DNA of 37,154 nt, from NCBI GenBank assembly GCA_913041495.1, contig CAJWHT010000036.1, positions 1-37,154 on the forward strand, given 5' to 3'. The DNA comes from an uncultured Desulfobacteraceae bacterium (GTDB lineage: Bacteria > Desulfobacterota > Desulfobacteria > Desulfobacterales > Desulfobacteraceae). Below are positions 1 through 8,809 of the stretch, piece after piece. The position numbers were made by a program, and so were the translations under genes. The notes under the pieces were generated by a model. That model was not told the origin of the DNA, searched no databases, and saw only the letters and a program-made list of their open reading frames with translations. Each line of letters begins with the position of its first letter. The first letter of the stretch is position 1.

Positions 1-2796
1 GCCAAAATCTCCACGGCATCAAGTGCGATTCAGGCGATCCGGATCATAGAAGCAGCCGAAGAGCCTTTCAGGGTCGTTATCACAGACCAGCGAATGCCGA
101 ATATGACGGGTACGGAGCTTTTGGTGAAGGTGCTTGAACTTTCACCGGAATCACGGCGGGTGTTGTTCACCGGGTATTCCGAACTCGAAAGTGCCATGGT
201 TGCGGTAAATCAAGGGGCGATCCACTACTATCTGACCAAGCCCTGGGACAACGAAACCGTGCTCAGGGTTATCCGTCAGGAGCTGAGCAACTTTGAAAAA
301 GAGCGGGGAAAAAAAGAGCTGTTCTCCATTATACAGAACCAGAATGCACGCTACTATAAGGCCGTGAACGCCCTGAAACAGAAAGATAAACGGTTTCAGA
401 CCGAAATCCGCGCCAAACAAAAGGAGATCATCCGCCGGAAGCAGTCGCTGTCCGAGATGCAAACCGGGCGAAAAGAAGTCATCGGCCTTGAAAAATTGTT
501 GTCCAGAAATGTGCTCATGCAGCCGGATTGCCTGGTCGGTGCTTACGACCAACTTCGAAAAGGGATTGTTGATATTTTTGTAACGCTGTCAAAGCACAGG
601 TCATCGGAATTTGTTCCGAACCCGGGATTTGACGAGAAGGCGTTCCGTGATGAATTGTATGACATAACCGGTGATCAGTTCGATCTGATCGACCTGATTA
701 TCGGATATGCCGGCCAGGTAATGGAACCGGAGCTGTTCAAATCCTGCGGCGGATACTTTGAAAAGATTGAAAGGGAAGATAGTGATACGGCGCCTGATTT
801 CGGGCAATTACTTCTCAAAGAAGATCTGATTACTAAAGCGCAACTTGATCAGGTATTGGAAGAATTGGACAGGAGAGGGTGGAACGGTTCGGAGAATGTG
901 CTGGTCAGTGAATTGCTGGCACTCAAATATATCACCCCTTCGGATTTGAGCCGGATCATGCTCAGAAAAGAGCTGGCCAGCATACGCCGAAAGGATAAGT
1001 ATCTCATTGATTTTCTGTTGAAAGGGGACCGGGTGTCCAAAGAGAAAATCAATCAGGCCCGGATTGCCCAGATCAACAGGTTTGAACAAAGTGGCGAATG
1101 CACCTCGATTTCGGATATTCTGCTGGAATTCAGGGCCCTGTCTTCAAATGAAATGCAGGATATCCTTTCCTTGCTATCGGAAGCGGCTCAAACGCCCCGG
1201 GAAGATAACACAGGAGACGCGGGCGCGCCTTCTGCCCAGGATCAGCTGGAGATCAGCCCGGACAGGACCGTTGCCTGGCTGAAAACTCCCCCCGGCCAAA
1301 AGGCCTTGTTTTCCGCGGAGCAGGTCAATGACATACTTGACAGGTGGGGGATCTCTTACGGAAGGCTTGATGAGGATAGGCTCAAAGAGGCGTTAGAGTC
1401 ATCAGAACATGCAGACGGTAAAATTGTCGTAGCCCAGGGAGACGCCCCCGAGCCCGGGACGGATGCCAAGGTTCGCTATCATTTCAACGCCGAATACCAA
1501 CGGGCGGGTATTGTACATGCTGACGGTACCATTGATTTCAAAGACAGGGGAACGGTGCCCTTTGTAAAGGCAGGGGCGCTGCTGGCGGAGAAAATACCGA
1601 AACAGAAAGGAAAACCCGGCAAGGATGTGTACGGCAATACAATTCACATCAATGAGGGGGACGACAGTGTTTTCAAGGCCGGGCGGGGGACATTTATCTC
1701 TTCGGACGGCCGTCAGATTTTTGCCAGGGAAGACGGGCAGCCATACCTGGATTCCATGCGGACCGTGGTTGTTGTGACTGAAATGAGGGTGAGCGGAAAT
1801 GTGGATTATAAAACCGGTCATATCAATTACGAAGGGAATGTCTTTGTCACCGGCAGTGTTCAAGAGGGGTTTGAGGTCAATTGTTTTCATCTGACAGCCA
1901 ACGGTATCAACGGAGGAATCGTTAATGCCGCGGCGGGTGTGGATATCTCCAACGGTATTGTCAACGCAAAGATAAAGGCCATGGGTAACGTCCGGGCAAA
2001 ATATATCAACCGGTCAACACTGGATGTCATGGGGGATTTGAATGTCGTTCAGGAAATCATGGGGTCAAAAATATACAGCAGCGGGAAATGTATCAATACC
2101 AAAGGGCGGATAACCGGATCAGACTTATCGGCCAAAAAGGGCTTTGAACTCTGTGAGGTGGGCACGGACCGCTCCCGGGTGACAATTTTAAGACCGGGAA
2201 GCCAGACCCATATCGAGCGGATAGGCGCCTCATTGGATGAGGCGATTGCCGAACAGAACCGCAGGGTAGGCAAAGAGGTCAAGCGGTATGAGGAAATGGA
2301 AAGAAAGCTTTTGGCGTTGCACAAGGCTGTGGCGGACCACTCCGCCATGCAGGAAAAATACGAAGAAGAGCTTGAGGCGCTGAAAAAAAAGCGGCTTGAA
2401 TCCTTTAAACATAAAGATGCCTTTGAACTGATCAAAAATGATATCAAGATCAAGGAAACCGCTGTCAATGACATCACCAATAAGATCAAACAGATTTTCC
2501 AGGGCCAGGAAAGCCTGATGTCAGGGATGTCGGATTTGGATAACCGGATATCGGCAATGAAAGAGGAAATGGCACAGGTGGAATCCCAAAAGGCAGATCT
2601 CAAGGATGTGGCGGCCCTGAAACGGCCGGTAACAATTGTGGAGATCAACAAGCAGGCATCGTTGGGCACCCGTATCCTTGGGCCCAATGCGTCTATGGTC
2701 CTGGATAAAAACCAGGGCGCCTGTAAAATCATGGAAATCAAGAGCCAGGACCCGGCTGAGCCCGGCAAATGGAAGATGGTAATTGAGCCCTTATAG
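1..2796 (+). CDS. Response regulator receiver - FapA (DUF342) fusion protein, 5' truncated by the window edge
   Basis: The reading frame is open from base 1, so the true start lies outside the window. The first ~110 codons are the C-terminal two-thirds of a receiver domain: the phospho-acceptor Asp is codon 29 (bases 85-87, in ITDQRMP), followed by the FTGYSE and YLTKPW motifs that carry the conserved Thr and Lys positions. A charged helical linker follows, then two helical segments that resemble the second FapA of this window and MshEN-like modules. A DUF342/FapA core begins near base 1390. Its repeated short Gly/Asn-rich turns (about 1790-2180) suggest a beta-helix, and a long coiled coil (about 2230-2600) closes the protein. 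FapA-type proteins are cytoplasmic and poorly understood, with reported links to flagellar and cell-surface regulation. The REC fusion suggests phosphorylation-controlled activity. Domain identity is confident; the role is inferred. Confidence 0.88.
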   Translation, partial: AKISTASSAIQAIRIIEAAEEPFRVVITDQRMPNMTGTELLVKVLELSPESRRVLFTGYSELESAMVAVNQGAIHYYLTKPWDNETVLRVIRQELSNFEKERGKKELFSIIQNQNARYYKAVNALKQKDKRFQTEIRAKQKEIIRRKQSLSEMQTGRKEVIGLEKLLSRNVLMQPDCLVGAYDQLRKGIVDIFVTLSKHRSSEFVPNPGFDEKAFRDELYDITGDQFDLIDLIIGYAGQVMEPELFKSCGGYFEKIEREDSDTAPDFGQLLLKEDLITKAQLDQVLEELDRRGWNGSENVLVSELLALKYITPSDLSRIMLRKELASIRRKDKYLIDFLLKGDRVSKEKINQARIAQINRFEQSGECTSISDILLEFRALSSNEMQDILSLLSEAAQTPREDNTGDAGAPSAQDQLEISPDRTVAWLKTPPGQKALFSAEQVNDILDRWGISYGRLDEDRLKEALESSEHADGKIVVAQGDAPEPGTDAKVRYHFNAEYQRAGIVHADGTIDFKDRGTVPFVKAGALLAEKIPKQKGKPGKDVYGNTIHINEGDDSVFKAGRGTFISSDGRQIFAREDGQPYLDSMRTVVVVTEMRVSGNVDYKTGHINYEGNVFVTGSVQEGFEVNCFHLTANGINGGIVNAAAGVDISNGIVNAKIKAMGNVRAKYINRSTLDVMGDLNVVQEIMGSKIYSSGKCINTKGRITGSDLSAKKGFELCEVGTDRSRVTILRPGSQTHIERIGASLDEAIAEQNRRVGKEVKRYEEMERKLLALHKAVADHSAMQEKYEEELEALKKKRLESFKHKDAFELIKNDIKIKETAVNDITNKIKQIFQGQESLMSGMSDLDNRISAMKEEMAQVESQKADLKDVAALKRPVTIVEINKQASLGTRILGPNASMVLDKNQGACKIMEIKSQDPAEPGKWKMVIEPL

Positions 2797-2851
2797 ACGG
2801 CAAGAATACATGGCATGTTACCGGAAGGTAACCGCATTGGTAAAAGGGCTC
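2785..2851. repeat. Nested inverted repeats downstream of the REC-FapA gene
   Basis: GAGCCCTT (2785-2792) pairs with AAGGGCTC (2844-2851). Inside lies a small hairpin, GTTACC-GGAA-GGTAAC (2817-2832). There is no T-run after either stem, so this may be an mRNA 3' structure rather than an intrinsic terminator. Confidence 0.35.
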
Positions 2852-3034
2852 ATACCTGTGGTGCTGTTTGCGGATAAGATTTATTTTGAAACCATTTGCC
2901 TGATATGATACTGTATATCACTGATCACACCTGATCGATTTTATTTAATGACCATCCTTAAATTAGTGTACCCTCTGGGAACGTCTCTTCCTATTCGGAT
3001 GCGTCTTTAACCCTTCACAATGAGGGTGGGAAAC

Positions 3035-3352
3035 ATGCAACGGACACCATCGGACGCTGTCCTGAAAAAAAATCCTGTGGTCTGGGAATTCGTCTTGTAC
3101 AAATGGGGGGATTCCGCCCTTTCCCTGCATGCGGAGAAAACCGTCCGGCAGCTTTGCGATAAATACCTTTCCGGCCGGTACAGCCTTAATATCATAGACA
3201 TTGAAGATGATATTGCATCGGTACCGCCGGATATTCTGGCGGTCCCCACAGTGGTTCGCAAATCCCCGCTTCCGGAGCGGCGTGTGATCGGCGGCTTAAC
3301 CGTCCTGCCCAAGGTCATAACGGCCCTGGGGCTGGACGAACCAGCCTTTTAG
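3035..3352 (+). CDS. kaiB: KaiB-like circadian clock protein
   Basis: This 105-aa protein has the usual KaiB length and a thioredoxin-like fold signature. It opens with a WEFVLYKWGD strand, followed by a helix, the NIIDIEDD strand and the KaiB hallmark ILAVPTVVRKSPLPERRVIGG, which matches the family's ILATPT...P..R.IIGDL block. KaiB binds KaiC rings and, in cyanobacteria, switches fold to sequester KaiA and recruit output kinases. I chose the ATG at 3035 rather than an in-frame ATG at 3020 because GAGGGTGGG lies just upstream of 3035 and nothing suitable precedes 3020. kaiC begins 64 nt downstream. No kaiA is visible, so this belongs with the KaiA-less KaiBC systems outside cyanobacteria. Whether it keeps time or works in stress response cannot be told from sequence. 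Confidence 0.9.
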   Translation: MQRTPSDAVLKKNPVVWEFVLYKWGDSALSLHAEKTVRQLCDKYLSGRYSLNIIDIEDDIASVPPDILAVPTVVRKSPLPERRVIGGLTVLPKVITALGLDEPAF

Positions 3353-3416
3353 CGGGAAGGGACGGTTGCGGCTGGCAACCGGGGATTCAAACCCAAAAAA
3401 GGAGCCTTTTAAGCCC

Positions 3417-4946
3417 ATGGACAAGGATAGATCGACGAACGCTGTGAAGAGTGCTTTCGACAGTGATGAGGCAATTGCGGCAAAGGGAGTCCAACGGCTT
3501 GAAACAGGCATCCCAGGCCTGGACGAACTGCTTGGCGGTGGGATAGCAAAGGGGCGCACAATGTTGGTTTCCGGGTCATCGGGCACCGGGAAAACAGTGC
3601 TGCTCAACGAGTTTCTCTACCGGGGCGTCCGGAAGTTCGGTCAGGGAGGAATCTTTATCACCTTTGAGGAGCGGCCCGGTGATATTGTTCGAAACGTAGC
3701 CGGGTTCGGTTGGGATTACGATGCGCTTATCGCTTCGGAAAAACTGGCGATCGTTGATTGTTCCCAGAGTAATATAGCCACTGCCCGAAGCGGGGAGTTC
3801 GACTGGGAAGTCCTGTTTAAACGGGTGGAACATATGGTGAAAAAGACCGGGGCCAAAAGGGCGGCCATCGACAGCATCAGCACAGCCTTTGGCAGGCTTT
3901 CCGGGACGGCCGGCAACTACAAGGTGCGAGAACTTCTTTTTACCCTCATGGATAGGCTCAAGGCCATGGGGGTTACCACCATGATCAGCGCTGAAAAGCT
4001 GGAAGCCAAAGATGCCACGTCCCGGCACGGGTTTGAGGAGTTTGTCTCTGACGGAGCGTTGAATCTGGCATTCCATCACGGCCAGACCCAGGTGGTCCGG
4101 ACTGTCTGCGTTGTCAAAATGCGGGGGTTGTATTTCCGCAGCGGGATTGTGGAGTACACCATCGACGGGCAGGGGATAATGATCTATCCCAAAATACCCA
4201 TTGACAGATCTTTTGCCCGGACGGATTTCGATATAAGGGAAAAAACAGGGGTGGAGGGGCTGGACCGGGCCATGAACGGGGGCATCCCCCAGGGCCATAT
4301 GATGCTCATTGCAGGCAACACAGGGGCCGGGAAAACCATGCTGGGCCTGCAGTTTTTGCTCCAGGGCATCAAAGAGGGAAACAACGGGGTTTTTATCGCC
4401 CTGGAAGAGCCCGTGGAGCAGGTGAGAAAAACAGCCCAGGCCCACGGATGGGGCATTGAGGCGGCCGAGAAGCAGGGGCTTCTTCGCTTTGTCCGCTGCG
4501 AACTTTTGGACATCAGTGCGGACAGGCTGCTCTATCATATCCTTAAAGCCGTGCGGGAAACCGGTGCCAAACGGGTGGTCATCGACTCGGTGTCAAGCCT
4601 TGAGTCCGCCACCATGAACCGGGATAAGGTCCGGGAGTTTTTGATTCAGATCAGCACCTATTTTAAAACCCGGGGCACCACCTGTTATATGAATTACCTG
4701 AGTGCCAAAACCTTCGGTGCGTCAAAGGGGCAGCTTCTGGGGAACCTGACCACAAATGAAATGCGGCTGAGTTCAATTGTGGATGGTATTATCCTGCTCC
4801 GTTACGTCGAACGGAACCAGCAGATCATGAGATTGATGAATATTTTCAAGCTGCGGGGAAGCGACCATGAACGGGCGATCTTCCGGTACGACATCGCCAC
4901 CGGCGGCATTCAGTTCGGCAGCCGGTATGGTAAATACCAGGGTTAA
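3417..4946 (+). CDS. kaiC: KaiC-like double-domain RecA/DnaB-type ATPase
   Basis: The protein is 509 aa with two tandem KaiC domains, as in canonical KaiC. CI has Walker A GSSGTGKT (residues 53-60) and catalytic Glu pair FEERPGD. CII has Walker A GNTGAGKT (300-307) and Glu pair LEEPVEQ. The CII autophosphorylation pair is present as Ser452-Ser453 (RLSSIVDG), where Synechococcus KaiC has Ser431-Thr432. The C-terminus ends soon after FGSRYG and lacks the long A-loop and tail that bind KaiA, which fits the absence of kaiA. I chose ATG 3417, preceded by AAAAAAGGAG (12 nt spacing), over an in-frame TTG at 3366. It is preceded by kaiB, and the hybrid kinase starts 13 nt after its stop, suggesting one operon. 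It likely forms ATP-dependent hexamers in the cytoplasm. Confidence 0.92.
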   Translation: MDKDRSTNAVKSAFDSDEAIAAKGVQRLETGIPGLDELLGGGIAKGRTMLVSGSSGTGKTVLLNEFLYRGVRKFGQGGIFITFEERPGDIVRNVAGFGWDYDALIASEKLAIVDCSQSNIATARSGEFDWEVLFKRVEHMVKKTGAKRAAIDSISTAFGRLSGTAGNYKVRELLFTLMDRLKAMGVTTMISAEKLEAKDATSRHGFEEFVSDGALNLAFHHGQTQVVRTVCVVKMRGLYFRSGIVEYTIDGQGIMIYPKIPIDRSFARTDFDIREKTGVEGLDRAMNGGIPQGHMMLIAGNTGAGKTMLGLQFLLQGIKEGNNGVFIALEEPVEQVRKTAQAHGWGIEAAEKQGLLRFVRCELLDISADRLLYHILKAVRETGAKRVVIDSVSSLESATMNRDKVREFLIQISTYFKTRGTTCYMNYLSAKTFGASKGQLLGNLTTNEMRLSSIVDGIILLRYVERNQQIMRLMNIFKLRGSDHERAIFRYDIATGGIQFGSRYGKYQG

Positions 4947-4959
4947 ATCAGGCTTGCTC

Positions 4960-6882
4960 ATGGCTGAAAAAGTTCAGAATAAAACCAAAGCGGAACTGAT
5001 GCAGGTGATATCGGACCTGCGTAAAGAGGTATCCGAGCTGAAAAGAGCCGGGTCTGAAAATCTTGCCGCCGTGATCCGTGACAGCGGGGACGGTATCCTG
5101 GTGGTGGACAGTGAGGGGACGATACTTCTGGCCAATCCCTCCGCGGAAAAAATACTCAAACGGCCCACCGATACCATTGTTGGCACAAAGCTTGGGATTC
5201 CCACGGATGGCCGCGGCCGGGTGGAAATCGAAATGATGGGCCCAGGCGGTGAACGTATCCCTGTTGAATTATGGACAAGCGACACCGTTTGGGAAGGCGC
5301 GCCTGCCATCCGGATTTCACTTAGGGATCTGACCGAAACCAGGGCGGTGAAACAGAAACTTGCGCGCCAGAAGATCCTCTTTGAAACCATGTTTAATACC
5401 ATTCCGGACGGCGTGGTGATCACAGACACGCGACGCAGGATCCTTCTGGCCAATAAGGCCATGGAAAAGGAATTCGGCTACCCTCCGGAGGAACTGGTGG
5501 GCAATTCCACGGAAATGTTCTATGCCGGCCGGGAGCAATTTGATCAGACGGGATCAGCCGTTTTTGAGGCGGATGCCCCCAAACAGAGCGGTTTTTATAA
5601 AACCGACTACAGACATAAAAATGGGAACGTTTTTCCCGGGGAGACATTCGGGGCCAGGCTTTTCGATGCCAAAGGCAACTGGATCGGCAACCTGGGTATC
5701 ATGCGGGACATTTCCGCAAAGCAGAGGCAGGAAAGGGAACGGGAGCTGCTCCAGAAACAACTGGCCCAGTCCCAGAAGATGGAATCCATCGGCACCCTTG
5801 CCGGCGGCATCGCCCATGACTTCAACAATATCCTGTCCGCCATCCTGGGATTCAGCGAACTTGCCATGCGGAGCACGGAACCGGACTCAACCATCCGGGG
5901 GGATCTGGAAGAGGTGTATAATGCCGGTCAAAGGGCCAAGGAGCTTGTCAAGCAAATCCTGACCTTTGCCAGGCAGACGGAAGAGGAACGCCAGCCGCTG
6001 CAGTTCAGCTCGATTATCAAAGAGGTGGCCAAGTTCCTTCGCTCCTCCATACCGACCAGTGTGGATATGGTGGTTGATATAAACAGCCGGGGAATCATCC
6101 TGGGGAATCCGACACGGGTCCACCAGGTGGTGATGAACCTGTGCACCAATGCCGTTCAGGCCATGGAGGATGACAAGGGCAAACTGCGGATTTCCGTCCA
6201 AGATATTGTGCTGGACAGCGATGGGGAAAACCGGCTGCTAAAACTGCCGGAGGGTGAGTATATCCAGGTCCGGGTGGCCGATAACGGCAAAGGCATCTTG
6301 CCGCAGCACCTGGATATGATTTTTGAACCCTATTTTACCACCAAGGAAATGGACAAAGGTACCGGCCTGGGCCTGTCACTGGTCTACGGTATCATCGAAA
6401 GCTACGGCGGAAAAATTACGGTGGACAGCAAGCCGGGACAAGGCAGTGTGTTCACCTTTTACCTGCCGGTTGTAAGTTCCGGCACAAATGAGTATACCTA
6501 TGAACCGGAAGAATTGCCCCGGGGCAGCGGACGGATCCTTGTGGTGGACGATGAGGCGTCTATTGCCAAGCTGATGAAAAAGATGCTTGAAAGTCTTGGG
6601 TACCAGGTGTTTACACGGACAAGCAGCGTGGAGGCGCTGGCGCTTTTCCGTTCAAAACCCAATGACATTGACCTGGTGCTAACGGATATGACCATGCCCG
6701 ATATGACCGGGGATGAACTGGGGGCGGAGATTTCAGCCATCAGGCCGGATATACCGATTATACTTTGTACGGGCTACAGCCGGAAAATTGCAGGGAAACC
6801 GGTGGGCAAGCACATCCGTAAGGTCATAAATAAGCCCGTCGATCGGAGTGAACTGGCAGTGCTTGTAAAGGAATTGATGTAA
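4960..6882 (+). CDS. PAS-PAS hybrid sensor histidine kinase with C-terminal receiver domain
   Basis: This 640-aa cytoplasmic protein has no clear membrane segments. A short coiled coil leads into two PAS domains (about residues 28-130 and 140-265). Next come a HisKA domain with phospho-accepting His286 (GGIAHDFNNIL), an HATPase domain with N-box NLCTNAVQAM, G1 DNGKGI and G2 GTGLGLSL, and a receiver domain with DDEASI, phospho-acceptor Asp576 (LTDMTMPD) and NKPVD. The H-box type is that of hybrid kinases that feed a phosphorelay. The start chosen is ATG 4960, after the kaiC stop; an upstream ATG at 4867 would overlap kaiC by 80 nt. Its position after kaiBC makes it the candidate output kinase of the Kai module, analogous in role to SasA or CikA. 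That link rests on gene order alone. Confidence 0.93.
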   Translation: MAEKVQNKTKAELMQVISDLRKEVSELKRAGSENLAAVIRDSGDGILVVDSEGTILLANPSAEKILKRPTDTIVGTKLGIPTDGRGRVEIEMMGPGGERIPVELWTSDTVWEGAPAIRISLRDLTETRAVKQKLARQKILFETMFNTIPDGVVITDTRRRILLANKAMEKEFGYPPEELVGNSTEMFYAGREQFDQTGSAVFEADAPKQSGFYKTDYRHKNGNVFPGETFGARLFDAKGNWIGNLGIMRDISAKQRQERERELLQKQLAQSQKMESIGTLAGGIAHDFNNILSAILGFSELAMRSTEPDSTIRGDLEEVYNAGQRAKELVKQILTFARQTEEERQPLQFSSIIKEVAKFLRSSIPTSVDMVVDINSRGIILGNPTRVHQVVMNLCTNAVQAMEDDKGKLRISVQDIVLDSDGENRLLKLPEGEYIQVRVADNGKGILPQHLDMIFEPYFTTKEMDKGTGLGLSLVYGIIESYGGKITVDSKPGQGSVFTFYLPVVSSGTNEYTYEPEELPRGSGRILVVDDEASIAKLMKKMLESLGYQVFTRTSSVEALALFRSKPNDIDLVLTDMTMPDMTGDELGAEISAIRPDIPIILCTGYSRKIAGKPVGKHIRKVINKPVDRSELAVLVKELM

Positions 6883-6953
6883 GAGGTTATTGACGGCCGG
6901 GCTGAAACGCACATGGGATTGAAACATTTTTAGATATTACAAGGAGAGGGGAA

Positions 6954-7424
6954 ATGGCTATTTTTCTGGTACAGCACGGACGCTGCTTGTCTGGGAAAGA
7001 GGATCCGGAAAAAGGGCTTTCGCCGCTGGGGGAAGAAGAGATCGCGCGGCTTGCACCGGTGGCAAAGGGATACGGGATTCCGGTAACGCAGATATTTCAT
7101 TCCGGAAAAAAAAGGGCACAGCAGACGGCGGCGCGGTACCAATCGGCGCTGGGACTTGACGCTGCTCCTGCGGTTATGGCGGGCATCGCCCCCCTGGACG
7201 ATGTCCGGGCCTTTGCCGATACCCTGGATCCCGCCTGCGGCTGGATGGTGGTGGGGCACCTGCCCTTTATGGAGCGGCTGGTCGCCTATCTGACCACGGG
7301 CAATGAGGAACTGCGGGTGTACCGCTTCCAGAATGCCGGGATTGTCTGTCTGGATGGGGAGACAGATGCCCAAGGAAATCTCGACTGGTTTATCAAGTGG
7401 ACCCTGAATCCGAATATTACCTGA
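6954..7424 (+). CDS. sixA: SixA-type phosphohistidine phosphatase (histidine phosphatase superfamily)
   Basis: The protein is 156 aa, the usual SixA size. The N-terminal catalytic motif is FLVQHGR, a QHG variant of RHG in which the nucleophilic His is kept. IFHSGKKRAQQTA supplies the second active-site Arg region and VVGHLPFMERL supplies the second catalytic His. SixA enzymes remove phosphate from phosphohistidine, for example on HPt domains, and so dampen phosphorelays. A strong ribosome site (AAGGAGAGGGGAA) precedes ATG 6954. It lies 71 nt after the hybrid kinase gene on the same strand, so it may reset that relay. The family call is firm; the partner is inferred from position. Confidence 0.88.
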   Translation: MAIFLVQHGRCLSGKEDPEKGLSPLGEEEIARLAPVAKGYGIPVTQIFHSGKKRAQQTAARYQSALGLDAAPAVMAGIAPLDDVRAFADTLDPACGWMVVGHLPFMERLVAYLTTGNEELRVYRFQNAGIVCLDGETDAQGNLDWFIKWTLNPNIT

Positions 7425-7570
7425 CCGGGGGGCAGATCCATGCTTGCACATCCTTAAGACAGGCCTTATCTTCTTTATCAGCCGTTCCATGTGGTATCCC
7501 TTGATGAAAAGAGGGAATGGAACAAGCGCAACCCACCTTAAAAATTGTCCTGGACCGGAAAGGAAGATCA

Positions 7571-8773
7571 ATGAAGACGTATACCTTTCAAGACCGGGCC
7601 AGTTTTAACATGGCCGTTGCCTGGACTTTAGGCGACACCACCCACACAGACCATTTCTATGTCCACCGCCTTAACCCCTGGCGGGATCTTTTCCCCGGTA
7701 GTTTTTTGGAACAGGGACTCAAGGCCCTGGCCGAAGGGCCGGTATCCCGTGAGTTTTGCCCCGGAGAACTGGTGCCGGCCTTTAACCCGGCCTTGGTGAA
7801 GACCGTTTCCAGGGACCGGATCAATACGGATTTTCAAAGAATAGTTGCCGGCAGGTTTTATCCCCAGGGAATGGTGTCCGGCATCCCGGGGGTGTTCCGG
7901 GGAAATATGACGCCGTACCGCTGCCTTGAAAAGGACAGCCATCGTATCCTGGGGGATTTTAACCATCCATTGTCGAGATTCCCTTTAAGGGTTACCCTGT
8001 CCGGTTTAAAGACCGGTCAGGCAAAGATGGAACGGGGTGGTTCCTGCACCGACTGGATGGAGATGGCGCTGACAGGGCCGGGCATGCAGGCCCGGGACAG
8101 CGCCTATCCTGAACTGACCGCTGCCATGGGACCTGCGGATGTCCGGCGGGCGGACGAAGGCCCGGATGAATTGTTTTACGGGCAGGCGCGGTTTGTCCAT
8201 CATATTGACACCCATGTGGTTCAATGCCTTACGGACTGGTACGCCACCCAGGTATCACCGGATGACAGGGTACTGGACCTTATGGCGGGCTGGACATCGC
8301 ATTTGCCCGACGGGCTGCATCCGGCCGAGGTTTTCGGCCTCGGCCTGAATGAACCGGAACTTTCGGCGAACAGGCACTTGACCGGGTTTACGGTGCAGGA
8401 CCTTAACCGCAGACCCGTCCTCGATTTTCCTGAGAACCGCTTTGACCGGGTGATCTGTTCCCTTTCCGTGGAATACCTCACCGATCCTTTGGCCGTATTC
8501 AGGCAGGTGCAAAGGGTTCTTGCGCCGGGCGGAACATTTTCAGTGGCCTTTTCCAACCGCTGGTTTCCGGAAAAGGCAATTGCCCTCTGGCCGGATCTCC
8601 ACGAGTTTGAGCGCCTGGGACTGGTGACGGATTTTTTCAGGGAGGCCGGGGGATTCTCCGACCTGTCCACGGTTTCTTTCCGGGGACATCCCAGGCCTGC
8701 GGATGACAGATACTACCCCGGCCTGAGATTGTCCGATCCTTTATTTGCTGTGACGGGCCGCAAAGCGGCCTGA
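7571..8773 (+). CDS. SAM-dependent methyltransferase with SlyD/FKBP-like N-terminal region
   Basis: The protein is 400 aa. Residues ~220-370 form a class I methyltransferase fold: the glycine-rich motif is atypical (VLDLMAGWTSHLP), followed by the acidic strand and the FDRVICSLSVEYLTDP and RVLAPGGTFSV motifs typical of methyltransferase type 11. The N-terminal half contains GDFNHPLS...LRVTL (residues ~130-145), which resembles the NHPLAGK...F.V signature of SlyD-type FKBP isomerases and suggests a fused or derived domain. I chose ATG 7571, preceded by AAAGGAAGATCA, rather than an in-frame ATG at 7517. The substrate cannot be deduced. It stands alone between sixA and the convergent flavin reductase gene. 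Confidence 0.78.
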   Translation: MKTYTFQDRASFNMAVAWTLGDTTHTDHFYVHRLNPWRDLFPGSFLEQGLKALAEGPVSREFCPGELVPAFNPALVKTVSRDRINTDFQRIVAGRFYPQGMVSGIPGVFRGNMTPYRCLEKDSHRILGDFNHPLSRFPLRVTLSGLKTGQAKMERGGSCTDWMEMALTGPGMQARDSAYPELTAAMGPADVRRADEGPDELFYGQARFVHHIDTHVVQCLTDWYATQVSPDDRVLDLMAGWTSHLPDGLHPAEVFGLGLNEPELSANRHLTGFTVQDLNRRPVLDFPENRFDRVICSLSVEYLTDPLAVFRQVQRVLAPGGTFSVAFSNRWFPEKAIALWPDLHEFERLGLVTDFFREAGGFSDLSTVSFRGHPRPADDRYYPGLRLSDPLFAVTGRKAA

Positions 8774-8809
8774 CATGTGCCCAAGACAGATTGGCTTCCG
8801 GGTGCCCGG

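Noticed and set aside
2817-2832. Small GTTACC hairpin as terminator of the first gene
   Set aside because: The stem is only 6 bp and no T-run follows.
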